From Paraburkholderia diazotrophica (GTDB lineage Bacteria > Pseudomonadota > Gammaproteobacteria > Burkholderiales > Burkholderiaceae): 64,000 nt of DNA. Below, piece after piece: positions 56,111-64,000 of this stretch; the stretch's first letter is position 1, and each line of letters opens with the position of its first letter. The notes below the pieces were generated by a model, which was not told the DNA's origin, did not search any database, and was given only the letters and a program-made list of their open reading frames with translations. A program made the position numbers and the translations under genes. The DNA is taken from the NCBI RefSeq assembly GCF_900108945.1, contig NZ_FNYE01000017.1, forward strand, positions 62,001 to 126,000, in the 5' to 3' direction.

Positions 56111-57004
56111 TCAGTGCTGCACGCCCCAGCGCCGCACCGTCACGCGTTCTAGCGTATCGAACACCAGATGCTCGACGAGCAAACCGATCGCGATGACGGC
56201 AACGAGGCCCGCAAACACGCGATCGGTGTAAAGCTCGTTGCGGTTCTGAAAGATGTACCACCCGAGTCCGCCCTGCCCCGCGCTCGCGCCGAAGACCAGT
56301 TCCGCCGCGATCAGCGTGCGCCACGCGAAGGCCCAGCCGACGCGTAATCCCGCCACGATCGACGGCAACGCGGCTGGCACGAGAATCAGCAGCACCTGGC
56401 GCAGCCCCTTGAGGCCGTAGTTGCGTCCCGTCATCCTCAACGTCTCCGGCACGCCGAGAAAGCCCGTGTACATGCTGAGCGCGAGCGGCCACAACACGGC
56501 ATGAACCAGCACGAACAGCAGGCTTCCCGTACCGAGGCCGAACCAGAGCAACGCGATCGGCAGCAGTGCGATAGACGGCAGCGGATTGAACATCGCGGTG
56601 AGCATCGACAGCAGATCGCGGCCGATGCGCGTCGATACCGCGAGCGACGTCAGCGCGAACGCGAGCAGCGCGCCGATCGCATAGCCGCGCAGCAGCACCG
56701 ATAGCGAAATCGCCGTCTTCGAAAGCAGTTCGCCCGACGCGATGCCCTGCACGAACGCCGTCAGCGTCGCGCCGAACGTTGGCAGCAACAGGTCGTTGGC
56801 GATTGCGCGGGCGGTGACTTCCCACACGGCGATCAGCACCGCCGCGATGAGCATGCGCCGGCACCACGCGGCATCCCATACGCGCCGAAGCGGCGGCACG
56901 GGCGTTGTCTCAGTCAGCGTGCCCGGTGCATCGAGCGGCCGCTCGTACTCGGGACGCACGGGCGGAACGAGGCCGGTTCTACCCGGCGTAACGGGCGTGC
57001 TCAT
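56111..57004 (-). CDS. ABC transporter permease, sulfonate/taurine type (SsuC/TauC)
   Basis: 297 residues, six predicted helices and the EAA-like motif (GLKGLRQVLLILVPAALPSIVAGLRVGWAFAWRTLIAAEL). Belongs to the aliphatic sulfonate/nitrate/taurine importer group. Its start overlaps the ATPase stop (ATGA). It works with the ATPase upstream and a periplasmic binding protein whose gene is truncated at 58070. Confidence 0.92.
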   Translation of the reverse strand: MSTPVTPGRTGLVPPVRPEYERPLDAPGTLTETTPVPPLRRVWDAAWCRRMLIAAVLIAVWEVTARAIANDLLLPTFGATLTAFVQGIASGELLSKTAISLSVLLRGYAIGALLAFALTSLAVSTRIGRDLLSMLTAMFNPLPSIALLPIALLWFGLGTGSLLFVLVHAVLWPLALSMYTGFLGVPETLRMTGRNYGLKGLRQVLLILVPAALPSIVAGLRVGWAFAWRTLIAAELVFGASAGQGGLGWYIFQNRNELYTDRVFAGLVAVIAIGLLVEHLVFDTLERVTVRRWGVQH

Positions 57005-57924
57005 GCGTGCTCCTCCTGCGGCGTCAGCGCATCCGTATCGAACAGCAGGCGATGAATGCGCGCGACGCTTTGCTGGAAGTCATGTCGCCCGATGCTGTCG
57101 CCGATGCTTTGCAGCGAATACTGGTGGCTGTTCAGCTCGGCACGCACGCGGCCCGGATGCGGCGACAACAGCAAAATGCGATTGCCGACGATCAACGCTT
57201 CCTCGATCGAATGCGTGACGAAAAGCAGCGTGAAGCGCGCGTCATCCCATAGCCGCAGCAGTTCTTCCTGCATCTTGCGGCGCGTGAGCGCGTCGAGCGC
57301 GGCGAACGGCTCGTCCATCAGCAGGACGCGCGGCTGCATCGCGAGCGCGCGCGCAATCGCCACGCGCTGCTTCATGCCGCCCGATAGCGTGTGCGGATAG
57401 GCATCGGCGAAATTTGCGAGGCCCACCTTGTCGAGATAGTGCAGCGCGCGTTCCTTTGCTTGCGAGCGCGAGCAGCCGCGCGCGACCCGCAGCGGAAACG
57501 CGACGTTCTCGACCACGGTTTTCCACGGCGGCAACTGATCGAATTCCTGGAACACGACGACGCGATCCGCGCCGGGTCCACGCACGCGCTCTCCATCGAG
57601 CGTGATGGTTCCGGACACAGGCTCGATGAATCCGGCGATGGCCTTCAGCAAGGTCGACTTGCCGCAACCTGAAGGACCCAGCAGCACGAAACGGTCCGCT
57701 CCGTACACGTCGAAGCTGACGTCGCGAGTCGCGCGCACAATCCGCTCGCGCGTGCGGTATTCGAGGCTCACGCGATCGACGGCGAGCAGGCGCTCGCTGT
57801 ACACGGTGCCGCTTTGATCCGCAGCGGCTGCATTCGAGGCGGCTCGCGCATCCCGCGAGTCCGCCGTTGCGGTTCGCTGCGATGCGCGCGGCGCGATCCA
57901 GTCTTGTGTCGTGGTAGCGTTCAC
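57001..57924 (-). CDS. ABC transporter ATP-binding protein, sulfonate/taurine type
   Basis: About 307 residues. Walker A GPSGCGKST, Q-loop FQEFDQLPPWKTV, signature LSGGMKQRVAIARAL and Walker B VLLMDEPFAALD are all intact. GTG at 57924 follows GGAG; the upstream in-frame extension is not homologous. The N-terminal 45 residues are a low-complexity lead absent from most relatives. It powers the permease encoded next. Confidence 0.9.
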   Translation of the reverse strand: MNATTTQDWIAPRASQRTATADSRDARAASNAAAADQSGTVYSERLLAVDRVSLEYRTRERIVRATRDVSFDVYGADRFVLLGPSGCGKSTLLKAIAGFIEPVSGTITLDGERVRGPGADRVVVFQEFDQLPPWKTVVENVAFPLRVARGCSRSQAKERALHYLDKVGLANFADAYPHTLSGGMKQRVAIARALAMQPRVLLMDEPFAALDALTRRKMQEELLRLWDDARFTLLFVTHSIEEALIVGNRILLLSPHPGRVRAELNSHQYSLQSIGDSIGRHDFQQSVARIHRLLFDTDALTPQEEHA

Positions 57925-58069
57925 GATGACAACTCCAGCAGACAAAACGACAACATACGGGCAAGCTCGCGCGGCACCAACCAACGAATGCGCATATTCA
58001 AAGTAGCCGTCCGCATAAGCATCGAAAGCGATGCCGCAGCAAGGCGCATGCGCCGCTCGCGCATGACGG

Positions 58070-58744
58070 TCAGCTTCCGCCCGCCGTCGCGGGATCGTCG
58101 AAGAAGTAGTCGCGCCAGGACTTCGGCTCGTTGCGGATTGCACCGACGCGATACATGAACTGCGCAAGCCCGAATGTGTTCTGTGGCGCGATCTTGAACT
58201 GCACTTGCGGATCACGAAGAATTTTCAGCAGCAGCGCACGGTCGATCTTCGAGTCGTTGACGCGAATGTAGATTTCGGCGGCCAGCTCGGGGTTCGTCGA
58301 GACCAGATGCGCGGCTTGCGCGAGCGCGGCCACGAACGCGTGATAAGTCTTCGGATTGTCGTTGCGGAATTTCTCGGTCGCGTAAAGCACGGTCGCCGAA
58401 CTCGGGCCGCCGAGCACATCGTACGAGTTCAGCACGATATGGGCTTTCGGGTTCTGCGCCAGTTCCTGCTGCTGGAACGGCGGATTGCCGAAGTGCGCGG
58501 TGATCACGCTGCTGTTCGCAATGATCGCAGCCGTCGCGTCCGGGTGCGGAATGGCCTGCGTGAAGCCGTCGATTCGGTCGAACGCCTTGTCGCCCCATTG
58601 CTTCGCGGCCGCATACTGCAACACGCGCGATTGCACCGACACACCGACGGCGGGCACCGCGATACGGTCCTTGCTCGTGAAATCGGCGATCCGCAGTTTG
58701 CAACTCTTCCCGATAATTTCTCCATACAGGCCAATAATTCTCAA
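58070..58744 (-). pseudogene. Sulfonate-type ABC substrate-binding protein, N-terminus deleted
   Basis: About 210 residues of family sequence (LADFTSKDRIAVPAVGVSVQSRVLQYAAAKQWG to PKSWRDYFF), equal to the C-terminal two-thirds of an SsuA/TauA-type protein of about 340 residues. The first dozen residues of the frame (MRIIGLYGEIIGKSC) are unrelated, and no signal peptide is present. The break is at about 58700, exactly where the accessory region starts. The importer therefore seems to lack its binding protein. Confidence 0.8.
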
Positions 58745-58858
58745 AAATCGTTGTTTTGGCGCGCTTCCAGACCTTCTTTCGACACAACTCGCGGAGAAGG
58801 ACGGGTAAGCGACGTGGGCGTCGCAGGAGAGCTTGATTTGCCGGCCCAGATTGCTAGT

Positions 58859-58879
58859 CTGTAGACTATGAATCTACAG
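58859..58879. repeat. Seven-base inverted repeat
   Basis: CTGTAGA and TCTACAG with a seven-base loop, upstream of the TnsA-like gene and close to the break at 58700. Could be an operator or a remnant transposon end. No second copy was found nearby. Confidence 0.4.
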
Positions 58880-58975
58880 GAGAGCTGCGAGATGCTAGGG
58901 ACCAGACATGGTGGTCATCGACTGCACTCGGCATGACGACGTGGCACCGCTGAATCTCCCCCATCGTTCCCTTTT

Positions 58976-59720
58976 TTGTCCGAGCCAGATGAGCGCGGGG
59001 TACCGTACGGGCCGTACTACAAGCCTATCTTGCGCGCGGGCTGTGACTCACACGCCAGCAGAGATGCCATCTGGTATTGCCCTAAGGTCGGCCGGGTAGT
59101 GCATTGCCTCGGGACCGGCGCATACGAGCTTTCTATGCTTCTAACAGTTGACGCCTCGGTACTCGACTTCCGTGAAGAGTATCCATGGCTCTCGATAGAC
59201 CTGCTCGAGGCAATACACACGAACCCCAACATTGATATCAAATGGCGGGATATCCCTTGCATGGACTTTGTCGTCACTATGCGGTCAGACCGACCAGACG
59301 TATTCAGACATGTCATCATCTCTCATAAGATGGAACACCATCAGCGTCGCGACAACGTCCGAGAGCAATTGCTCTGGGAAAAAGGTGAGGCTCAAGGGAT
59401 GGGTTGGGGATACTGCGTGTTTTCGCGGGGCGAACGATGGGAGTTTGAAGTTTCGACAGCGTCCTATCTTATCTCCCTGATAGAGGGAGTCGCTCTGAAT
59501 GATTGCCACGAACACGCGCGTGCTGTAGCGAGTCTAATAAAGAGGAAGAATCGGCAGCAGCCACTTGACCGACTCCTCGACTCGGTCTCGAAGTTCGTTC
59601 CATGCGACCTGAACTATTCCTACGCGATGTTCGCCGCGTCGGTTTGTCTCGGATTCCCGATTCTCTTTCTGCGATTGCTTGCACTAACGAGCTGGAACTT
59701 TCCGGGTGAGCCGTCAGCTG
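58976..59720 (+). pseudogene. tnsA: TnsA-like endonuclease (orphan, 3' end rearranged)
   Basis: About 245 residues of family sequence. The TnsA N-terminal restriction-enzyme-like domain is clear: HCLGTGAYELSMLLTVDAS (E51), DFREEYPWL, IPCMDFVVTMRSD (D97), HVIISHKMEH (K118) and MGWGYCVFSRG. Their order and spacing match the E63/D114/K132 catalytic set of Tn7 TnsA. TnsA cuts the 5' ends of Tn7-like elements with TnsB, but no tnsB, tnsC or transposon end is visible. The only start is TTG at 58976. The frame continues to 59851, but the last 45 residues are unlike the family and overlap an opposite gene. Confidence 0.72.
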
Positions 59721-59921
59721 TGAACCGGTCGCCAGGAAGTAGCCGGTCTGGAACCTCACTAGACAGGTACCGGCCCAACAGGTTTGCCACGGAAGGCGAA
59801 GAAATTCACCAACAGGATTCGGCGTTTCCTGCGCGTACCCAGCTACGGTGACAGATGTCATGAACACGGCGACACAAACCTTCACGAGCAACGCTTTCAG
59901 GTACCAAGGGGGTCTGGTCAC
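59469..59921 (-). pseudogene. Exported hypothetical protein, 3' end rearranged
   Basis: The first 30 residues look like a signal peptide (KALLVKVCVAVFMTSVTVAGYAQ), followed by a short mature stretch (ETPNPVGEFLRLPWQTCW). It starts at a GTG overlapping the stop of the helix-hairpin-helix gene, a coupled arrangement. The rest of the frame runs antisense to the TnsA gene and is not family-like, so the gene appears cut by a rearrangement near 59700. Confidence 0.45.
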
Positions 59922-60436
59922 GGCGACCTCTGCATGACAGCGAAATCAGCTTGGGCTTGCGCCAGATTGTGATGCGCAGCCTCGAGCGCTCCCTTCGACG
60001 TGTTCTGGCGAGCCAGAATTTCGTTTCGTACGGTCTGGAGATGTGTGGCCCCATCCCGGAGTTGTTGTTCGAGCTTCGCGCGCATCGACGCTATCTTGGC
60101 ATTCACCGAGCTGACGTCTTGCGGGGTAGGAGTGACATTGTTCGACGGAACGAATTTCTGCTCGATTGACCGCCTCCACGCCACCAGATTGTTCGTCAAG
60201 CCAGCGCCGAATCCGGGAATCCCACCGATGGCCGAAACAGAGATGTCGGCAGCAGTTTCAATGCCAAAAGATGCCAGCGTCTGTTTGCGTTGTTCCCCTA
60301 CACCTGCAATCTTGGCACCTCGGATAAGGTGGCGGCCACTACGCAGGCGGACACGGTTCCTCTCACAAAGGTGGGCATTACAAGAATGCTCGTACCGGTG
60401 ACCACTACGAAAAGAGAAGTTAGTCCGCGTTTGCAA
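59918..60436 (-). pseudogene. Helix-hairpin-helix C-terminal tail of a kinase-like protein
   Basis: The homologous part begins near 60325: KQTLASFGIETAADI and GGIPGFGAGLTNNLVAWRRSIEQKF form a helix-hairpin-helix module followed by a coiled coil. It resembles the C-terminus of YegI-like Ser/Thr kinases, as remembered from E. coli; the kinase domain is absent. The first 35 codons of the frame are noise, so the gene is 5'-truncated. Confidence 0.5.
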
Positions 60437-60522
60437 GAATCTAGCAGCAGGAATCGTCGCGGAATATGAAGTGTCTCTGATGTGCCTAACGAAACGGTCG
60501 TTGTCCCTTCGCGTGACTATCG

Positions 60523-61551
60523 CTATCCGTTCTGCCGGCAGGACAAAAGGTCCTGCCGGCTCTCTCCTAAAGTCAGCGTTGCTGATGTCTCCGCACCCAT
60601 TGCCGTCGCCGGCATAGCGACAGGCGCACTCTTCGTCATCCTCTTGCCTACCCTCTTCACGGTTGCGCTTTCCGCCACAGCCTTTTTGGCCGCGGCCTTC
60701 TTCGCCGGCGCTTTCTTCGCGACCGCCTCGGCCTTCTTCACTGCACCTTTCTTGGCAACTGCCTTCTTCGTTGCAGGCTTCTTCGTCGCCACTTTCTTCG
60801 CCGCCGCCTTCTCGGCTGCAACGGCATTCGGCTCCACCGCGCCCTCACCCGCCCCTGCAATCAGGAATGCGCTTCGGTCCTTGGCACCAGCCAGCCATGC
60901 CGGCGCCGGGCCGCGTCCGCTCCAGGTTGCGCCGGTCTTCGGGTCAAGATATTTCGCCGGCTGAGGCCCGCGGACGTAGGCGCCATCTTTTGCAGCCGTC
61001 GTCTTTGCGGCAGGCGCCGATACTGCGGAGCTGCCGTCAATCAAGAACCTGGTGCGGTCCTTTGCGCTTGCAATCCATCGAGGCGGACGGGCATGACCGC
61101 TCCATGTGGCGCCAGTCTTAGGGTCACGGTATTTTGGTGGCAATTTGCCCGTCGCCGTTGCCTTGCCAGAGGCTTTGGCTGCAGTTTTTGATTTGGTCGC
61201 AGCCCCCACATTGACTGCCGGGCTGCCGTTGCCATCAATCAAGAATTTGGTTCTGTCCTTCGCATTTGCAATCCAGGCCGGCGCGCGCCCATGCCCGGTC
61301 CACGTCGCGCCCGTTTTCGGGTCCTGATACTTCGCCGCGCCCGTTGCGGGCCTGCTTGCAACCTTAACGCCCGGCTTCCGGCCACGCTTTTTGCCACCAA
61401 GGTGCGCTTCGATATCCGCAGTCGTCAGACCGTGACGCTCCATGATGTCGCGAATCTTCGCGATGACAGTTGACGATTCGTTCCTTGCAATCAATTCGGC
61501 CTGCGCCTGCAGCTTTGCGATTTTTGCTTGCAGGTTTTCGAGCGTAGCCAT
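60523..61551 (-). CDS. H-NS-family protein with three DNA-binding motifs and a histone H1-like tail
   Basis: 342 residues. N-terminal coiled coil (about 1-45, ENLQAKIAKLQAQAEL). Then three copies of the H-NS C-terminal DNA-binding motif, YxDPKTGATWxGxGxxPxWI-A-AKDR-FLI, at about 74-106, 140-172 and 200-232; ordinary H-NS proteins have one. A Lys/Ala-rich tail (about 247-300, repeated AAKK/ATKK units) resembles histone H1. ATG at 61551 follows AGGGGAAT. The C-terminal 13 residues are encoded inside a perfect hairpin. Expected to bind and bridge AT-rich DNA. Confidence 0.9.
   Translation of the reverse strand: MATLENLQAKIAKLQAQAELIARNESSTVIAKIRDIMERHGLTTADIEAHLGGKKRGRKPGVKVASRPATGAAKYQDPKTGATWTGHGRAPAWIANAKDRTKFLIDGNGSPAVNVGAATKSKTAAKASGKATATGKLPPKYRDPKTGATWSGHARPPRWIASAKDRTRFLIDGSSAVSAPAAKTTAAKDGAYVRGPQPAKYLDPKTGATWSGRGPAPAWLAGAKDRSAFLIAGAGEGAVEPNAVAAEKAAAKKVATKKPATKKAVAKKGAVKKAEAVAKKAPAKKAAAKKAVAESATVKRVGKRMTKSAPVAMPATAMGAETSATLTLGESRQDLLSCRQNG
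60534..60560. terminator. Perfect 11-base hairpin overlapping the H-NS gene end
   Basis: GCCGGCAGGAC, loop AAAAG, then the exact complement. It covers the last 13 codons and the stop of the H-NS-like gene, so the protein appears to read through a former terminator. No T run on the exit side of the minus strand. Confidence 0.55.
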
Positions 61552-61751
61552 TATTCCCCTTTTTTTGATGGTAGCCGCACTATGCCACACCGACTCGCCG
61601 TTCGCGACGCCGACGAACAATATTATTGAAGACTCCGCCCGCTTTGTCAGTACGCAGTGCGTAGCGAAAATGACATCTTGTAGGCACAAAGCTTGCGCGA
61701 TTAAATTTGTCCACCTCAACACAGTCCAGAACGTAGCTCAGGGCAAATACT

Positions 61752-62093
61752 ATGGATGAACGGAAACGGGAACGCATGGTTGCTTATCTCCGCCGCCGAA
61801 TGAAGGAGTTCGGCATTGAGCCCGACGACCTCGCATCAGCAATCGCAGAAGACCAGTTGCGGCAAAAAGCATCTCGTTATAGAAGCGCCACAGGCGAGAC
61901 ATGGGACGGCAAAGGAGAGATTCCGCATTGGCTGAAGAAGGTTATGAGCGCGGGCCAGTCCCTCGAACACTTTGCCATAAACGGCGAGACAAACCACGCG
62001 AACAGCCCCCTTCCTACAATCGATTGGCAAAACGACCCATTCGCGGGTAGCCCGTTAGCTACCGTCAAGCCCGCCCGCCACTACGGACGTTAG
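61752..62093 (+). CDS. Short H-NS-family protein
   Basis: 113 residues. A short basic helix (ERMVAYLRRRMKEFGIEPDDLASAI) precedes a single H-NS DNA-binding motif (YRSATGETWDGKGEIPHWLKK-V, about 43-66), then a variable tail. Divergent from the triple-motif H-NS gene with 200 bases between them. GGG lies about nine bases before the ATG. It could bind the same DNA or modulate the larger protein. Confidence 0.8.
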   Translation: MDERKRERMVAYLRRRMKEFGIEPDDLASAIAEDQLRQKASRYRSATGETWDGKGEIPHWLKKVMSAGQSLEHFAINGETNHANSPLPTIDWQNDPFAGSPLATVKPARHYGR

Positions 62094-62160
62094 GCTCAAA
62101 GTGCAGCGCGAACGGTCTGCTACGCTGGTCCTTAGTGACATAAGGAGCTGAGACATCGAA

Positions 62161-62463
62161 GTGAGCACCGAAACGCTTGTGGATATGCTGCAAGAAGTCG
62201 AAGCCGGCGACCCTATTGATTATGCGGACCTGCCATTCGGAGAGCAGGAGCTAAGGCGCCTCGTGATGAATTCACTCGTCGAGCGCCACCACGTGATTGA
62301 GGCGAGCCTGTCGGTCTCCGACGTCCAGGCGATGTATCTGCTCAGCACGGCCAAGCTTGTTCTCGAAAACACCGTGCTTCACGCGCGACTGCTTCTCCTT
62401 CAGGGACAGCAGGTCGATGTGCAATCACTCCTGGCACCCTTCACCCTGAAGGGCAAGCGGTAG
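62161..62463 (+). CDS. Small acidic hypothetical protein
   Basis: 100 residues starting at GTG. It is mostly helical with an acidic N-terminus (EVEAGDPIDYADLP) and a hydrophobic C-terminal half (VLENTVLHARLLLLQGQQ). No family assignment. An AGGAG sequence is 13 bases before the GTG, slightly too far. It follows the short H-NS gene in the same direction. Confidence 0.5.
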   Translation: MSTETLVDMLQEVEAGDPIDYADLPFGEQELRRLVMNSLVERHHVIEASLSVSDVQAMYLLSTAKLVLENTVLHARLLLLQGQQVDVQSLLAPFTLKGKR

Positions 62464-62861
62464 CCGCGTGGCGTTGCTTCCTTTGCAATGGGATGACGGG
62501 CGCTGTCGTCACGGATTATCTGAAAACGTGAGCGAACTACTGCTGCCGGCAGGCTTCGCGTGAAGCCTCAGTCACCGCACGTGCAGGCACAATGTTCTTA
62601 AATTGCGTTTGATAAGAGGCCGGAGGAGTCGCCATACTATCTTTCCTCAGCATATGACGACGGGCGGAAAAGCCGGATAGCCGATTGTCGTCAAAGCGAA
62701 TCGCGATTCGACCGAGAACATCAGGCACACCGCGCGAGTGCCCGCGTCAGAATGAACGTCTCGGCTAGGGAGACGTTTTGGTGCTCGGACTGAATCACGC
62801 TCCACGTGCTGGTCGCGCAGGACCACACGGTGTCCTGTCGACGAGAGAACCGGAGTGAATC
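62464..62861. other. Intergenic region holding one possible micro-gene
   Basis: 398 bases. A short open frame on the minus strand (62537-62635) has the best ribosome site in the region. A small hairpin GGCTTC-GCGT-GAAGCC lies near 62552. Otherwise nothing is recognised. Confidence 0.45.
62537..62635 (-). CDS. Possible 32-residue protein
   Basis: MATPPASYQTQFKNIV and 16 more residues, basic, ending EACRQQ. A strong AGGAAAG site with a five-base spacer precedes the ATG. Too short to assign; composition is biased to Ala, Gln and Arg. Real or not is undecided. Confidence 0.35.
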   Translation of the reverse strand: MATPPASYQTQFKNIVPARAVTEASREACRQQ

Positions 62862-63221
62862 ATGGCGAAGAGGACCTTCTTGCAAAGCGTCGGCGATGCG
62901 CTGGCCGGTGTTGCCGCAACCTGGCGAACCCAGCGCAACTTTCGCATCCAGGCAGGGCTCGCGGCCGCACTACCTGTGGCATTGGCCTGGTTACGGCCGC
63001 CGCTTGTGTTTTCTGCGCTATGCCTGATGATGGCCGTGCTGGTTCTCGCGGCGGATCTCTTCAACACGGCCCTCGAGAGGCTGGCCGACCACTTGCATCC
63101 CGAGCATCATCCTGCAATCGGTGCAGCCAAAGACTGTGCTGCGGGAGCCGTGCTGCTCGTTTGCGCCGGCGCCGGTCTCGTCGGAATACTGACGCTGGTT
63201 GTCGCGTTTGCGGAACGGTAG
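62862..63221 (+). CDS. Diacylglycerol kinase-family membrane protein (DgkA-like)
   Basis: 119 residues. Three predicted helices. The active-site signature LFNTALERLADHLHPEHH and GAAKDCAAGAVLL are typical of prokaryotic DgkA or undecaprenol kinases, which phosphorylate lipids with ATP. GGAG precedes the ATG. It stands alone between the accessory region and the formaldehyde dehydrogenase gene. Confidence 0.93.
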   Translation: MAKRTFLQSVGDALAGVAATWRTQRNFRIQAGLAAALPVALAWLRPPLVFSALCLMMAVLVLAADLFNTALERLADHLHPEHHPAIGAAKDCAAGAVLLVCAGAGLVGILTLVVAFAER

Positions 63222-63764
63222 CGCTTGCCAGTAGGAACGGCGGGATTGTATCCGTATGGATGGTAACGAGGACCAACGTGGTAGCATGGACTTGAGGCCG
63301 TCGCAGCATGATGACACTCCCGCCCACGTCGAGCGAAAGCTGAAGATACTGAGCCAAGGTCGGCAGAGATTCAGGCGCCTGTTGTGGTCTTTCGTTACCG
63401 AAAGCTTCTGCCATATCGCACCGTGAATCTGGCCTTGGCAACTGATAGCGTACCTTGTACAGCATGGACACGCACTAATTCTCGTATCGTTCGGCACCCG
63501 CAGCGTCCAGGTGGCGGATGACGTGCGAGGCACCGTTGAGACCCGGTGGATTCAAGCGGTTGCTTCCGGGCCTGCTGCCCACGCTTCACGCTCGATGCAA
63601 CACTGAGACCAAAAATCACTCGTGAAGAGACACGACGAGGCTCCACGTGTCGGATGCGGTTACTTCCCGTTTAAAGAAAAAATGCAGCCAATCTCTCGAC
63701 TGGCCGCAAAGCGCTCACCTCAGGGACCTACACGAAATGCTTCTCGTCAATACGGCATCCTGTC
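63222..63764. other. Gap with only a doubtful small frame
   Basis: 543 bases between the DgkA-like gene and the formaldehyde dehydrogenase gene. A 56-codon frame on the plus strand (63256-63426) is the only candidate; it is basic at its end and has no clear ribosome site. Both strands otherwise carry shadow frames. Confidence 0.45.
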
Positions 63765-64000
63765 TCAGGCCGCAGCCTTCAGACTACCGTGCGGGTCGAT
63801 GACAAACTTCTTGGGCACGCCGGAATCAAATTCGGCGTAGCCACCGGGAGCCTGGTCGAGTTCGATAACGGTCACGTTGACGACCTCAGCGATATTCAAC
63901 CGGTCCCAAAGAATCGCCTGCATCAGATTCTTGTTGTACTTCATCACAGGGGTTTGGCCCGTGAAGAAGGAGTGCGACTTTGCCCAGCCCAAACCGAAGC
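63765..64000 (-). CDS. fdhA: Glutathione-independent formaldehyde dehydrogenase, C-terminal part
   Basis: The frame runs off the right edge. The last 78 residues match the zinc-dependent FdhA family C-terminus: GWAKSHSFFTGQTPVMKYNKNLMQAI, VTVIELDQAPGGYAEFDSG and KKFVIDPHGSLK. In Pseudomonas it oxidises formaldehyde with NAD without glutathione. Only the nucleotide-binding end and the C-terminus fall in the window. Confidence 0.88.
   Translation of the reverse strand, partial: FGLGWAKSHSFFTGQTPVMKYNKNLMQAILWDRLNIAEVVNVTVIELDQAPGGYAEFDSGVPKKFVIDPHGSLKAAA

Noticed and set aside
59720-59851. C-terminal 45 residues of the TnsA-like frame
   Set aside because: They do not resemble TnsA and overlap the opposite exported-protein gene, so they are treated as read-through past a rearrangement.
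63256-63426. 56-codon plus-strand frame
   Set aside because: No ribosome site and no recognisable homology; kept only as a remark in the intergenic entry.

Overview
The window is high-GC DNA from a member of the Burkholderiaceae, most like Paraburkholderia or Caballeronia. This is inferred from the gene content (two DUF3331 proteins, H-NS proteins with the beta-proteobacterial C-terminal motif, a DUF4142/DUF2795 stress set, an SfnB/LLM sulfur-scavenging operon) and from dense GC-rich coding with ATGA-type overlaps. No tRNA, rRNA, CRISPR array or intact insertion sequence was found.

Layout. 1-3561: operon for a periplasmic molybdenum hydroxylase (cytochrome c, 2Fe-2S subunit, molybdopterin subunit). 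3586-14093: housekeeping and stress genes: COG4705 membrane protein, flavohemoprotein, chemoreceptor, short-chain dehydrogenase, MFS exporter with a GNAT enzyme, an FMN reductase, and a fused isoaspartyl methyltransferase/erythromycin esterase. 14458-18831: EmrA-EmrB-outer membrane efflux operon. 18917-21936: small stress-type proteins. 21936-35105: a large glycan locus with five glycosyltransferases, a GmhB-type heptose phosphatase, a NodU-type carbamoyltransferase, a UDP-xylose synthase-like enzyme, and a convergent ABC exporter fused to a kinase-like region and a receiver domain. 35117-43041: DUF3331, Ohr, LysR, cupin, a SigJ-type sigma factor with a carboxymuconolactone decarboxylase, a sterol desaturase, DUF1254 and cupredoxin genes.

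43148-46139 is a graveyard: ornithine cyclodeaminase, MHS-type transporter, MmgE/PrpD and LysR genes, all broken by frameshifts and by two internal deletions. 46605-50611 looks like a small TetR regulon (TetR, flavodoxin-type quinone reductase, ABM monooxygenase, epoxide-hydrolase-like enzyme, frameshifted VOC protein) joined by a shared operator-like sequence. 51985-58744 is a sulfur-compound operon (LLM monooxygenase, two SfnB proteins, ABC permease, ATPase), whose substrate-binding protein has lost its N-terminus.

That truncation borders a lower-GC accessory segment (about 58700-62500). It holds an orphan TnsA-like endonuclease, the tail of a helix-hairpin-helix protein, and two H-NS-family genes, one with three DNA-binding motifs and a histone H1-like tail. 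The window ends with a DgkA-type kinase and the C-terminus of a glutathione-independent formaldehyde dehydrogenase.

The best candidates for something undescribed are the ABC-exporter/receiver fusion with its heptose/carbamoyl glycan locus, the TetR operator set, the triple-motif H-NS protein, and the orphan TnsA.
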